Shown piece by piece: positions 47,075 through 58,911 of a stretch of DNA of 64,000 bases. The notes below the pieces were generated by a model. The model was not told the DNA's origin and made no database searches. It was given only the letters and a program-made list of their open reading frames with translations. The translations under genes and the position numbers were made by a program. Origin of the DNA: Phytoseiulus persimilis (Eukaryota > Arthropoda > Arachnida > Mesostigmata > Phytoseiidae); contig CM075101.1 in NCBI GenBank assembly GCA_037576195.1, positions 15,376,001 to 15,440,000 of the forward strand, given 5' to 3'. Every line of letters starts with the position of its first letter. Position 1 is the stretch's first letter.

Positions 47075-50000
47075 TTACTCTGCCATCAACTCCCCGCAGT
47101 AGAGGCACTCAGACGCAACAGTTTCATTGAAGGTTTTCTCTTTCTCACTAATCCCTTGTTGTGAAGAGCTTCTGGAGGAATCTTCCTGACACTCGCTTGG
47201 ATCCTGATCCGCCTGAAGAATGCAAAGATCGGCCGGGTTCGAGAGCATGATAAGATTAGCCCGACTCCGAGAACAGAGAAATGAGAAGAGATAATCACAT
47301 ATATGCACTTGATCTCCTGACCTCGGTTTGCTTGAGGTATGGTAATGTTTCTTGTTGGAGACAGCTCGCATGGAATCGGTGAGAACAAGCGAAAATGTAG
47401 AACGCCTGGGATATTGGAGCACTGGATGAGTCAATAGCTTCTCAGGCAGGAAAAAACTATGCTTCGAGATCGGACCGCAGGAACATACCTGATTCAGGAG
47501 AGCAAATCCACATGAAGCGCATTTGTGCGTCCGGTCCACCACGAAACAACGGTTCTTCACTTCCTGGATCTCCTGTCGGATCTCATCGGCCGCTTTCGTA
47601 GCCTTAATTCAAGCACGAAGGAGAAGAGAGACATTTTTAAGTAGCTCAGAAGCAAAGAACTAATGGACATGGACTAATATCAGCATAATGATAACGACGG
47701 TTCTCGGGCAGAGCTCACCTCATCCATGTTGTCCCGCAAGTCTTTGATGACGCCTTTATAGCTTTGGAGCGATTCGCAAATCGCCTCCTTGAAATGATCG
47801 ATGCAGGCGAATTCCGGGAAAAACGGGAGAATGTCCTCAATCTTGAGCAGTTCACAGGTTTGCAAAAACTTCATGGCGTGTCCGATGTCTTGTTTCTCGC
47901 TCACGACGTGCTTCGCTGTAATAGTTCACCAATTGAATCCTCTGAACTTCTGATTTCGGGAAACAACAGCTCAGCAGAGAATCCACCGTCTTATTTCCGA
48001 CAGAGGGATACATTTTGGGTGCACTCCGACTCCCATGAGAAACATGAGATAGTGGGTACCTATGATTGGTATGGATAAGTTGCGCAGGTCGCGTTCGACT
48101 TAACTCCCGACTAAATAATCTGAATGTGCTTCATGATCTTCAGGCCTCGATTCCACGAACTTACCAATCATAAGCCAAAGTTTCTTTCTCATCTCGTCCT
48201 CTTCAGGGACGTTAGCAATCTCTTCAGCGTATTTCACGTCACCCAGTTCATTCAATGACAATTCCAGAGCCTCCGCGTAGAGTCCCATCACCTGATACAA
48301 AACTCAGATCGAAAACTCCACTGATATCATAGGGGTCATCGATCGAGCAACCGTCACTTAGCTACACTCGGGTCTGAGTTCTTTCTCGTTGTCCAAAAGC
48401 GGATGCCTGTGTCGAACTTCCATCTCGAAGGAGAGTTCGTCTCAGGAGACGGCTCAGGGAACAGGGAAACTCACCGTGTATATGTGCACGGATGCTCGCA
48501 GGAGTTTAAGCTCAGAGAATACCCTCAATGCATATTTGGCGTCGTATGGAATTAATGTTATGTCCGTTCCCTGAAAAAATATCCTGAAGTTGTGACGGGA
48601 GCACTAAAGTTCTCAATCTTGATGATTCGAGATGGAGGTGACCCTGATTATTGCGGTGGCTTCATCACCTGGGCAGCGAGATAATCCCCGAGCTTTTCGG
48701 AATCTCCAAGTCTCGCATATAGGGCGATCAGGTAATTGTGGATGGACTCGTCGGTACAGTTTCGCTCGTTGACGCAAAATTCAAGGTACCTGCACATGGG
48801 TAATGAATTAAGGAATCACAAAGCCGGATGCACCACTGGTTCTCAACGAGAGCTCACAAAGATCCGGGACAGGAAGAGAAGTCCGTATCTCTGGATACGG
48901 GGTCATCACCTGATCGATTGGAGCATTTGTGGCGCTCGAGGATCGAAGTCCGCATCCGAATACTGAACTAGAGCAGGAATCAGCCTGACCGGGTCCAAGT
49001 TTTCGGTCAACCAGGAGTCGACGAGTTGTCTTGGAAGGTGAGCCATAAGCTCCGGGGAAAAGCGGTAGAACAACTCGGGAGATCTTTTGGATGACCGGAG
49101 GAGAGAAATTAGTTGGACTCCTTGATCGTTCCTTGAATACTTCTCACACATGGGGCGTTTTGGTTTGGTCAGAAGCGTGTGCACTACCTTTGCGTCACGA
49201 GGAGTTCCAAGGCCTCCTCGAATCTTTTGTGCTGAATGTGTTGCTGTACTACGTGACCGAAGTCTTCCATCATCTTCGAGAATTCAAGCAGGAGTTGCTG
49301 AGGACGGAACGAAAGAAGACTTTTAGATGCACGCACGAAAGCCGGCTCTCCACCAAGACTGCAAGAGCGCCTGGTGCCCGGGCCTCCTCACCTCGTCACC
49401 GTGACTAGCGATTAGTTGGTAGAATGGTTTCTTGTTCTCCATGATCGAAATTTTGACTTGAGGCATCTTCAAAAGATTCTGGAATTCGTGCTCCAACGAT
49501 GCGAACTCTGCCTGGACATTCGGCGAGGCATCGTCTTTTGAAAGCTGGTGTTTGAGGTGGCCCATTCTGTAACATAGAGCCGGATAGAACGTGTCTGAGG
49601 TCACTGGCGGGCATATGATATCTTTTGGGAGTTCCCCAATTGAGGAATATGGGGGGAAGAGGCGGGGATTAAGCGCTCGGAGTCCTACCGAAGAACCTCC
49701 TTCTCTCACCTGTTGAGGTATAGCTGAAGGAGCCAAGTTACGATCATCACCAGCTGAGGCCGCTGAGACTTGTCGTGGGCCAACTTGAGGAGTTTTTCCT
49801 TCAGGAGTATTCTCAAGGCGGAATCTTGCTCCACTTCTAGGAACCTCAGCGAGACCTGTGGAAGAACTTTTTGAAAGGAGGTCCTCCAGTCCTGGGAAGT
49901 TCCCCGAAATTTCTTTACAGCTCTCTCAAGCATCATCACACTCACCTCTTCAAATGAAGACCATGTTTCACTGAACATTTCCGCAGATCTCTCATATAGA

Positions 50001-52943
50001 CCCTGTGAAAGCAATCCAATGAGACTCCTCTGAATGCTAATCCAATGAAGTCGCTCGGTAGTTCCGAAGTTTTCTCATATGACTTGTTACTGGACGAGGA
50101 AGAGTCGCACGGCTTTGCGCTGTGTTCCGACCAACGACGAACCTGTTTGAAAAGGTCTTGAGCCTGACGGAGGCGGATTTTGTTGAGCTTAACGTTATCG
50201 TCTTTGCAGAAAAGTTTCGCATCTTCGTATTTCTTCTTCGACAAGAGAACTTTCCACATACGTCGATCCTCCTTGTTGGGTTTGTAACGGTACACGGCCT
50301 TGAGCGACAGATAAACTTCGATATAATTATGGTTCTCAGCAATCGAAACAGCATTAATGAAATTCACAAATCGACCACTAGCTGAAAGTGAGATAATACT
50401 GGAGCTCCGAGGCTCAGCCATGAGAGGAGGACTGATCTGAGAAACAGCATACGATCTCGAATTCCAAATAGAGGAACCTCGCTATCGATAGAAGTTGCCT
50501 CGGGGTGGCAGCTATGGAACCGAAACTCGGTCAACTCACAGTTTCTGAGAAGGCCCACATGGAGCCGCTAGTGGGATCTTTTGCGAGCCCGACCATCCGA
50601 CCCTGAGGGAAAAGATCTTCCATGACAAGGGAGTGATCGAGTTGGCAGTAAACACGAAGCCTGCAAAATGTTTCGTCGGTTTTCAGCTCAGAGGCTTTAG
50701 CGTAGAGATTGTTAACGGAATCCATCCGTGTGACAGGTCGAATTTACCAAAGAACACAGACCTGTCATTGAAGAGAACCAAGATATGATAGTTGCTGAGC
50801 ACCATCGAAATGGGTTGCTGGGAGCCGTGGACCTCGTTCTGCTGTGTGGTCAGCTCCAAAATTTCCGATTCCTCTGAGAAATTCAACCACGGCCCATCGG
50901 TTGTTTCTGCGACAACCAGCTGAAATGATGCAATTATAAACTTCAACGCCTTCCACCCGATTCATCCTCGCTCAATCAACCGAAGAGGGGCCTCGACACG
51001 TCGGCCGATTACTCCTTCCAATCGAAATGGGCCAGTCGAAAGTGAAAGCAAGTCTGAGGTCAGATGTACATACATCAGCGTGGTAAACTCCTACGGGTCC
51101 GAAGAGACACGCAATGTGAGAAGCGTTTTGCTCTCCTTTCGGTACCAAAACTCTCAGGATACTGGACTTCGATGGGCTGGGGAGCTCTCGTTTGTTATTG
51201 TAGGCCCAAGATTCTGAGGTGACGAAAATTCCTGGAACGACGGTCAGGCTGGTCAATAACTGCCCCTAGAGAGCTAGAGAGAGCCGGGCACTACTCCTCG
51301 AGGGATCCTCTCGGATCGGGGGCGAATATGAGGCTCTTCGAGATACATAATGACGGGAGACGACGTGATGAAGAAGTTCGAAATCATACTCTCGAAGATA
51401 GGCTGCATGTCGACCGTGGGAGTCGCCTGACCGAAGAAACGATAAATACAACGGGCAGTGGCGAGGAAGACAACAGTTTGACAGATCGGCAACTTCGAAG
51501 TCGACACAGACTCCATGTGGAGTCCAGATATGGACTCCATTTTCGCATTTTCACCCTGCAGCTGGTATATCTGGGGATCGAAAGTGAGTATGACTACTGT
51601 GAAGCAGAGCCCGAGACATCTTCAGAGTCGGGATGACTCTTACCTGCTTGCAATATTTTTCAGGACTTTGCTTGCTGTTGAAGCGACCCCAATCGCTCTC
51701 ATTCGAGGCAGCAAACTCCGCTTCGAAAACAGCACCCTTAGAAGTGCCGAGCAGAATAGAACCACTCGAAATATTCTGACGATTATCCGGATTGAACGCG
51801 ACTGCCGAGACCAGATGACCCTTCATGAACCTAGAGAGAGGAAAATGGTTAGCGCTCGATGTTTTCTTCAGAGTAGGGAAACGATACCAGCCAAGATGCT
51901 TGATATCGAAAAGTTGGTAGAGAGGAAGAACAAATGTCACGATCAAACGGAGACGATAGGCAATCAGAGAGAGAGCTGGCGAAGGCCCATGGAGGAAGTC
52001 GTTCGGATCGGATCAATATTGGTGAGCTTCTTCATTGAGAATACTCACTTGTGGTAGGTCCGCTTCCCCGAGCTTCCGCCGAGGTATATGTAGAAATTCG
52101 TGGCTCCGGTATCCCCTTGTTGGACGGACACAATCAAATGATTTCCGAGAGGATCCAAGAACATCCGGTGCAGCTTGAACTGGGTCGATGAGCCGCTGAG
52201 CTGAGGTGTCAGAGCCAGTTCTTGGAGGCGAGAGGAATTGATTGTCAGTTCCGTCGAAGGTTTCTTTTTCAGCAGCAGCTAATAGATTCAAACTCATCCC
52301 AGCTGTTTTGGGAGTGCACAGCAATACATTTTCGGGTACCTTCTGGCTGATCTGGGTTTTTGAGGTTGACTTTCAACAGAGTTTTGTTCATCATTCCCAT
52401 TATCAAGATGTCAGAGCTGACTACGAGATGTGTGAGAGTTTGCTCCGGTCTGGGAATAAGGATAGAATACTTGGACACATATGTCTCGATGACGACAGAA
52501 ATTTCCCCAATACATTTCTCGTCATCAGCAGGTCCCTCAATGGACCTATAATACGCACTTGAACTCAACCTTCGTCTTCTTGAACATTGGAGTGTCCGGC
52601 TCAGTTCTCATCAGTTTGGCGACGGGCTGCAAAACCGGGAAACGGTTGAATTGCGAAAATGGTCGTGTGGACGAGGTATTCGATTTGAGAATCATACCTA
52701 ACCGAGCAACGAAATTCACAGTCGAAGAAATTCACAGAAAACAAGATTATGACTGGAAAAAACCCAAGGGCAGCTTCTGAGAGAAATGCGAGACGCCACC
52801 CGCGAGTCAGATGCTCATTGTCATCAACGTTGATTTTCCTCTCCGGCACTCACGTTCTGGGGAACCGCTGGGTTTGGGGCCCTGTTGGGTCGGCCAATAG
52901 TTCCAGATGACTGCTGCTCGTATTGCTCGAAAAGCGACGCCAT
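47075..52943 (-). CDS. VPS18: vacuolar protein sorting-associated protein 18, at least 22 exons
   Basis: Core subunit of the HOPS and CORVET tethering complexes, which dock late endosomes, lysosomes and autophagosomes. Exons on the minus strand: 52943-52854, 52626-52559, 52449-52340, 52220-52049, 51830-51644, 51570-51390, 51231-51074, 50919-50762, 50660-50540, 50298-50143, 50002-49946, 49855-49710, 49566-49392, 49297-49188, 49083-48910, 48789-48669, 48570-48475, 48291-48165, 47915-47719, 47602-47489, 47405-47322, 47212-47075. All phases agree, giving about 979 residues (human 973). The N-terminal beta-propeller includes LTHLVVSSDILIMG and FKLHRMFLDPLGNHL; the clathrin-repeat solenoid includes FSPELMAHLPRQLVDSWL, PEEDEMRKKLWLMIG and LLKIEDILPFFPEFACIDHF; a C-terminal RING-H2 has CASC, ACSHRFHASC and ECLYCGEL. 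The last codons can be read as a TAA stop at 47077-47075 or spliced at GTAAGT (47078) to a short extra exon. Confidence 0.95.
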
Positions 52944-55817
52944 CTTCGCGACGACGGACGCTTGCTGAAACCAGTGAAGGGTTCCACAATTAATCGTTTT
53001 TCGGAGTGGTAAGATGGGGGATCATCGGGCTTTGAAGTGAGCTTGGGGCTGGAACGTGCCTCCTCGACAGAGCTCCACGACCGTCGAATGAGGGCTCGCG
53101 TGGAGTCATGAGATGTTCAATTTCACGCGAGAGACATTAAGAATGATTGGCCTGAGGCTTCTGCTTTCGTCGGGGAACCCCGACACATCGCAGGCAGCGT
53201 GGGCCTCGCGATTCATTCATGGGAAAATGATGGCCATCCACATCAACGGGCCTTCGGACTGTTACCGGCGTAGATCGAAGCCTACCGCGGGATTTGCGGC
53301 AGGTTCAGCTTCAGATACCCCACATATATTCAGCCACTGGAAGCGCTCACTCATTGAACTCTCCCCACTGAGAGATAGATAACGTATATAGTACTCTCTG
53401 TGCTCAGCTTCAGAGGCCACTGGGAATAACTATCCGGCTGGGATGCGAACATCAGCTGCCATGGCTATGGATTGCCAATAATCTAAGTTCGTGATTTATA
53501 CTCGTTATATAACCGAACATCACGCGAAAAAGTTCTCTCTGTAGGGGGCGTGAAAGCCGCTATTGGAACACATCTTTGCACACGATCGAGAGCTACTCAA
53601 TGTTCAGATCGCAGGAGTACACTAACCCGTGAGGCAGGGCAGATTAACTTCCGGAGTAACGCTGCTGGCTTCGCTGCGGAGGGCGGCTATTTGATTTGGT
53701 AGAGACACACTAGATAATAAATGAGAAGTATAAGAATTTCGCTGTCAATTCTCTGTTATTGTGGATGAACGCATTCGTCGAGGATCGCTGGAGGGGGGCG
53801 GTGAGGCAGTCGAGCGTTTCAGTGCTCAGCTGTTGCTCGCCGACGGCTACAGCCTCAGAGAGGTTATTGATGGACCGCCAGGGAAGTCTCTTGTCAGAAA
53901 GAGATACAGAAGTCTTGCCTTCAAGTATCCCCTCTTGGCAACCAGCGGTTCCACGGGATTGCATATCTGGAGTTTCCAAACCCGCGAGAATGTAGGTCTC
54001 ATCGGGCTTTCGCTAGCCAGACTTATGGATACTCAACGATCCTTATCGATCTTGGGGTCGGTATGTTTTCTGCAATTTCAGAGAGAACGTTCGGAGCATG
54101 AGGAGTATGACAAACAAATGAACAGTCAGAGAATGAAGGACTCCTTGCCGACATCAGCTGGTGATTAACCCGTGATATAATTCTAATACAGCGAATAAAA
54201 CTCTGAAGGTAACTTATTCAACGGTATGATGGGATCGAGTAAGTTAACATAGGCTCCTGACTGTCGCAGATCCTGGAATCGCCTCCATTCCTGACTCGGA
54301 CATTGATCTTCAAAGGAACGTAACATTTCTGGTGTATGACCGTGTCACCATCGAGTAGGAAGCGCTTGGTTTCTTTCTTTTCGAACCGAGGCTTCACTCA
54401 GAGCTTGAGTTTGCGATACATTTCGAATTCCAGGCGAATGCCAAGCGGATCGGAAATGAAGTGAAAGAGGTTTGGAAGGGCCGTTGGGAATATTGTTGGA
54501 CGAAGGTCGCAGACGAACAGAGCTATTGGCCATAAACCATACACTGCCGTGGGTTAGTAACATCTACCGAAGGTTCGGCAGACGTCAACAATAATCGGGA
54601 ACTGGGTTCGAATGTTCATGCGGAAGACGAGAATTTGGACGATCTCCAAAGCGGACATCTTGCGTCCACGGCGCGAAACTGGTCAAGAGAACTGGAAAAA
54701 GGACGTGTTTGAATGATTGGAAGCTCTAGCCATGAGCAACTCGGTCGTCTCTTCCACTCGGTCTGATTCTTTTTTCTCACTTGTATGCATCGTTCCGAGA
54801 ACCATCTTCTCCCGACGCGCATCTCAATCGGTGGGTGAAATGGTGAAACGGGGCAGTATCGGAGAACGTAGATCGACTTCCGTCACATCCTCGAAATTCC
54901 CATATCGGTCCATAGTAGAGCTTCTTGAGAACTTTTGACCGATGGAACAAGAATGAGTCGACCGAGGTGCCGATGGCCCCAATTACACGGCTCAGCTACA
55001 TAGAGAAATGGAAACGTCAACGAAATTTCTTCAGCTATCGAAGATTTCGCATGCGGTGAACACATTCCGTCAGCGGAACGCAATCTTCATGGACACAGTT
55101 CCAGGAACGAAGGTCATGTCGAATCTCGACGCGAGTGGAATACTGGTGATCAAGGTCGCCTTGTCATCGCTTTCCTTGGAATGCTGGGCGATCCTCCACT
55201 TCTGGAGTGAATACTTTCCGTGGACCCCGAATGCAATCAGCGAAGAGTCCACTTCTGGAAGCACAAATCGGCCATGAACTGCCGAGAACGCATATCATAT
55301 CAACCGAGAGAAGGGGAGGAAGTAGCAAATCTCGGTCAACGTCGACTCGTCTGACCGGGCCGTTTGGTGAAGAATGCGGTGAGCGCCCGATCACCTCGAC
55401 GGTTTCGCTGCCCAAAGTTTGTTCTCATACATGATCCGCGAGAAAAAAATTGGACTCCATCTTGGAAGGGTCTGGAGTTGTTTTCGGAGTCTTAAGAGCC
55501 GTGGACGCACAGAACCCAGCAATAGGCGGAGGATGCTCCAATGACAAAGCACTACGATTTGATTTTACTTTACTCTCTTTTCATTTTTTGGGACTATTTT
55601 TGATCTACAAAGACCTCTTCTCTTATTAGGGGACTCACATGCCCCCAGCTCATGGGCGTCAGCTGGGTTCGAGGAGGGTGTTTGACGACAATGACGATCT
55701 GATGTGTTGAATCAAAATTTTCATGTTCAGCTTCGCATCTTCCGGAAGAATGCTGAAACACACTGACCGCAGACGCTTCGCTCCCGTCGGGTACGCTCAT
55801 GACATCAGGGCGGCATC
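52944..55817. other. upstream of VPS18, mostly unassigned
   Basis: It contains the VPS18 promoter region. Open minus-strand stretches exist at 53710-53979 and 55070-55264 (the latter includes GVHGKYSLQKWRIAQHSK and a TGA stop), but families are not recognised and exon chains cannot be built with confidence. Confidence 0.3.
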
Positions 55818-56021
55818 TCAGAAGATGATGAGGTAACGCGGCATGTTCAGGATGACATCGACGAGCTCCCGCTCTCGAATTTGATCCAGGATTTCTAGGA
55901 ATTCCGAGAGCAGCAGCAGCAACAGATGAGTGAGTGTGATCCTCCGCGCAGTGGGCTCGTCTGTAACTATGCTCAGCGTCGCTGCAACCAGTGCGTCCAT
56001 GATGAGCAAATCCAGTCGACG
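55818..56021 (-). CDS. candidate terminal exon of an unknown protein
   Basis: A minus-strand open segment follows an acceptor (CCATCTGTGAG) and encodes 67 residues ending in a TGA stop. Its helical, Leu-rich character (THLLLLLLSEFLEILDQIRE) suggests an alpha-solenoid C-terminus. Upstream exons were not assigned and I do not recognise the family. Confidence 0.35.
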   Translation of the reverse strand, partial: RRLDLLIMDALVAATLSIVTDEPTARRITLTHLLLLLLSEFLEILDQIRERELVDVILNMPRYLIIF

Positions 56022-56489
56022 CTCACAGATGGAGCGTGAGTTTCATGAACCGTCGTGCACCTTTCCGGGTATCGAAAGGCTTGGCTGACGTCAACGGATG
56101 CTCGCGCAGTTCTGGACAAGCTAAAGAAGGCTTCGTCGCAGTACAACAGGGCACTTCTCATCCAACCTCAACTTCACTCCGATGCGCGGAACATGAACTG
56201 ATTATCGAAACGGCTCTCTGCTGTGTGGATTCTCAGACGGATTTCCGAAGCGCCAAATGTCTGCTCGGTACTGTCGGACGATTTCTCATGGCGAGCCAGA
56301 AGTTCGCAAGGTCGTGACGCGAGCTGCCAGCGCCAGGAGGATGTCGTAACTATTTCCCGTACCTTTCAGTGCTCCGCTTCTTCAATCGATCTGGTTGCGC
56401 AGCGATCGATCACACACCTTCCATGAACTCCGATTTTTTTCGGATCTCCGCTTCTCCACCTTGATTCGCGCCCTCAATGAGAAGCAGAG

Positions 56490-56658
56490 ATGAGTTGCGC
56501 GCTGTGGAATGGAGTCGGGAGCGAGTCAAGCTCAGAACAGGAGCAGCGAAAATCTCTTCTGGAAGAGAATCGAGAAAACAAGCGAAAAAACTGGCATTCG
56601 GAGGAAATTGAGAAAGAATTCACCAAATTCGGTGCTGCCCTCACCGCTCGACGTCAAA
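56490..56658 (+). CDS. candidate first exon of an unknown coiled-coil protein
   Basis: ATG at 56490 opens a 56-codon frame rich in Glu, Lys and Arg (EQEQRKSLLEENRENKRKNW, then HSEEIEKEFTKFGAALTARR) and closes at a GTGAGC donor in phase 1. Its charge pattern is typical of a coiled coil. Downstream exons could not be chosen with confidence, and the family is not recognised. Confidence 0.4.
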
Positions 56659-58758
56659 GTGAGCGATAATGGCATTTCAGCTTCCAAATAAGAACGAAAT
56701 GTTATATCGCATTGTGAATATTCGAACATTCCTAGCCTCAGCCTCGGATGAGGGGGGAAATCCGCAGACTCACATTTGGTCTAGCGTCTCAGAAACTACC
56801 TAAGTATCACGCGGGAGGGTTGCTTGAACGCATCGGCTCCACAAAGAAGCGTAATGCATCGACCAAATTCTCAACCCGAGATCGTCGATACGAAAGAATG
56901 GTTTCACCTCGTCCAGGAGAGCACAGTAATTAGCCTGAAGATGCTGGGCAGAAGTAGTCCGAGCTCGTGCTCTAGGAAACAGCTAAATGTGATGTTTCAC
57001 TCTCGGCCTGGAGCATCCAAGACGCAACGTGAATCTTCCATCCATGGAAGGCAGCTCTCTCGGGCGAGGAGTGAAGTCTTGGAAGAAAATCAGAACCAAG
57101 GTCAGAAGTACCGGTAACACACAAGCACTCATGCTCATGCAGATCGTTGGTCCTGAAGAATCCTCATTCCTCATGGAACGATTAAACTTTGTAGTACGGT
57201 CGACCGCGATCTATTATTTATTCCATCCTCAATTGTTCCGTCGAAAGGGTTCGACCGTCGTTCTCCATTATCTGTCGTTTCCTCACGCATCGATAACATG
57301 GAACTGGCCGCGGCGTTGAGATTTGTTTGGTCGCTTTCCCCACCATTGTGCTCAATCTCTTCCCAGGTTTGTAGCTTCTGGCAACCTTGGCCGAGCAAAT
57401 TTTTTCTCACTGAAAGCACCGTGGCGCTTCTCTCACGCCTCAATCCACTCCCGTTGGCTGTTGCCGTCTGTCATGGGTGACACAGCAAGATTGCCGGCGC
57501 TCGTGCCCCTCTGAACACGGTTGCGCTTCCAGAACTCCTATCAGTTCTCAAGATTTCGTTAAGATGTTGGAAGAGTAATAAATCCACGGAGTTGATGTTT
57601 TTCTCATAGAAGAACAAGAGTCTGGGAACAAAACTACGAGGGGTCAAAAACTAAGATTTTCATGGAAAGTTCAGACAGGAAATTTGACTCCCATCAACCG
57701 AATTAAAACTGTAAATCACTCACGTCGCTCCTGCTCGGTCGTGTGCTTCTTGACACGGACTTCAGGGAGAGATCCATGTGAGCTCCTGTCGTTCACGTTT
57801 GGAGCTTTGAGCTCATCCGCTTGCCGAGCTCGTATCGTTCAAATATTTCGGCTCTAGTGACGAAGTTCTGACATAATCCCTATGTCACGTCCCTGAACAT
57901 ACCAACACAGTACCATGACCGGGGTCTTGAGGATTCGATGGTGTCATTAACATCGAGTTATTATCCCAGGTATTCTAGACGAAGGCGCGAACTTTCGCTG
58001 TCGGACACTTGTGGCTCAATGCGTGCGGCCCAGTGTGCGATCTCAGATTGTTTTCGCCCACGGTCAGCGGTGTGTCCAGGAACGGCCGCTGGGAAGGGCG
58101 AATCTTTCTCGTCGGGCTCGTCTGGCTCGCCGGTCAGACCCCCGAATCGGATTTGTTTGAATCCCGAAGAGCTCATTGAACGAGTTTTCACCCTTAAGCT
58201 GGAACCGTGAACAAGGGTGCACATATTCCGGGAAGCCTAAAAGTCTCGAAAGTGGATCGAACTTCCGGTAGCAGCAGATCATCGGGAGTTCTTTGCATGT
58301 TCTTGCCTGAACCCTCAGGACCATCCTCGGCATTATGACCAGATTCCGAGAATAAAGTCCCCGTTCTACGGATTGGAAAAGTGTACGACGTTGACCGCGA
58401 CGTTGGTTAAACACCGAGTTGGTAAGCAGACCGTGCCACCTCTAGGCGGTGCGCGCTTCCACGTTGCTCCTTGCCATTTCTGCCGCGACGTTGCCATTGC
58501 CAGCGACGACTTCACCCTCTCCTTCGCGCATCTCTCACATTCGAACTACCGTTTCAGAACGTCAGAGCAAGTATTCTCAATCAGACGTGTGCCTGTGTAT
58601 TTGTGTTACGAGTCATGATATTGTGAACAGAGAGTAAAACTTTCAGACCCAGGATTTTGTGATAACACCTCGGAACGGCCCCTGGATTGTATGCGCGTGT
58701 GAAGGTTTCCGCTCGCTGTTTCCCTTCTTCCTCTGAGAACTGAAGAGCTCGCGGCAGC
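56659..58758. other. unassigned stretch with possible exons
   Basis: Open segments on both strands, for example minus 57171-57443 and minus 57961-58224 and plus 56824-57117, could be exons of the flanking candidates. None shows a known domain and their splice phases are ambiguous. Confidence 0.3.
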
Positions 58759-58911
58759 ATGTTGGGACCGCGAGGAAGCTTCACCACGGCCGACTATATG
58801 GTCCTGGTGTTAGTGCTTGTCTTGTCAGGAGCGATAGGAGCCTTCTTCGCCTACAAAAGCCGGAAGAGTCTGTGCAATAAGGAGTTTCTTGTTGGGAATC
58901 GGAAACTTCAG
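58759..58911 (+). CDS. candidate first exon of an SLC5-type sodium:solute symporter
   Basis: ATG at 58759 opens a 51-codon exon ending at a GTGAGA donor in phase 0. It encodes FTTADYMVLVLVLVLSGAIG (TM1 of the sodium:solute symporter fold), then FFAYKSRKS...KEFLVGNRKLQ, matching the family pattern in which TM1 is followed by a short loop with an (E)FL-x-G-x-R motif. The expected next exon (TM2) was not found in the remaining 5 kb, so the gene either extends past the window through long introns or is a remnant. Confidence 0.5.
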
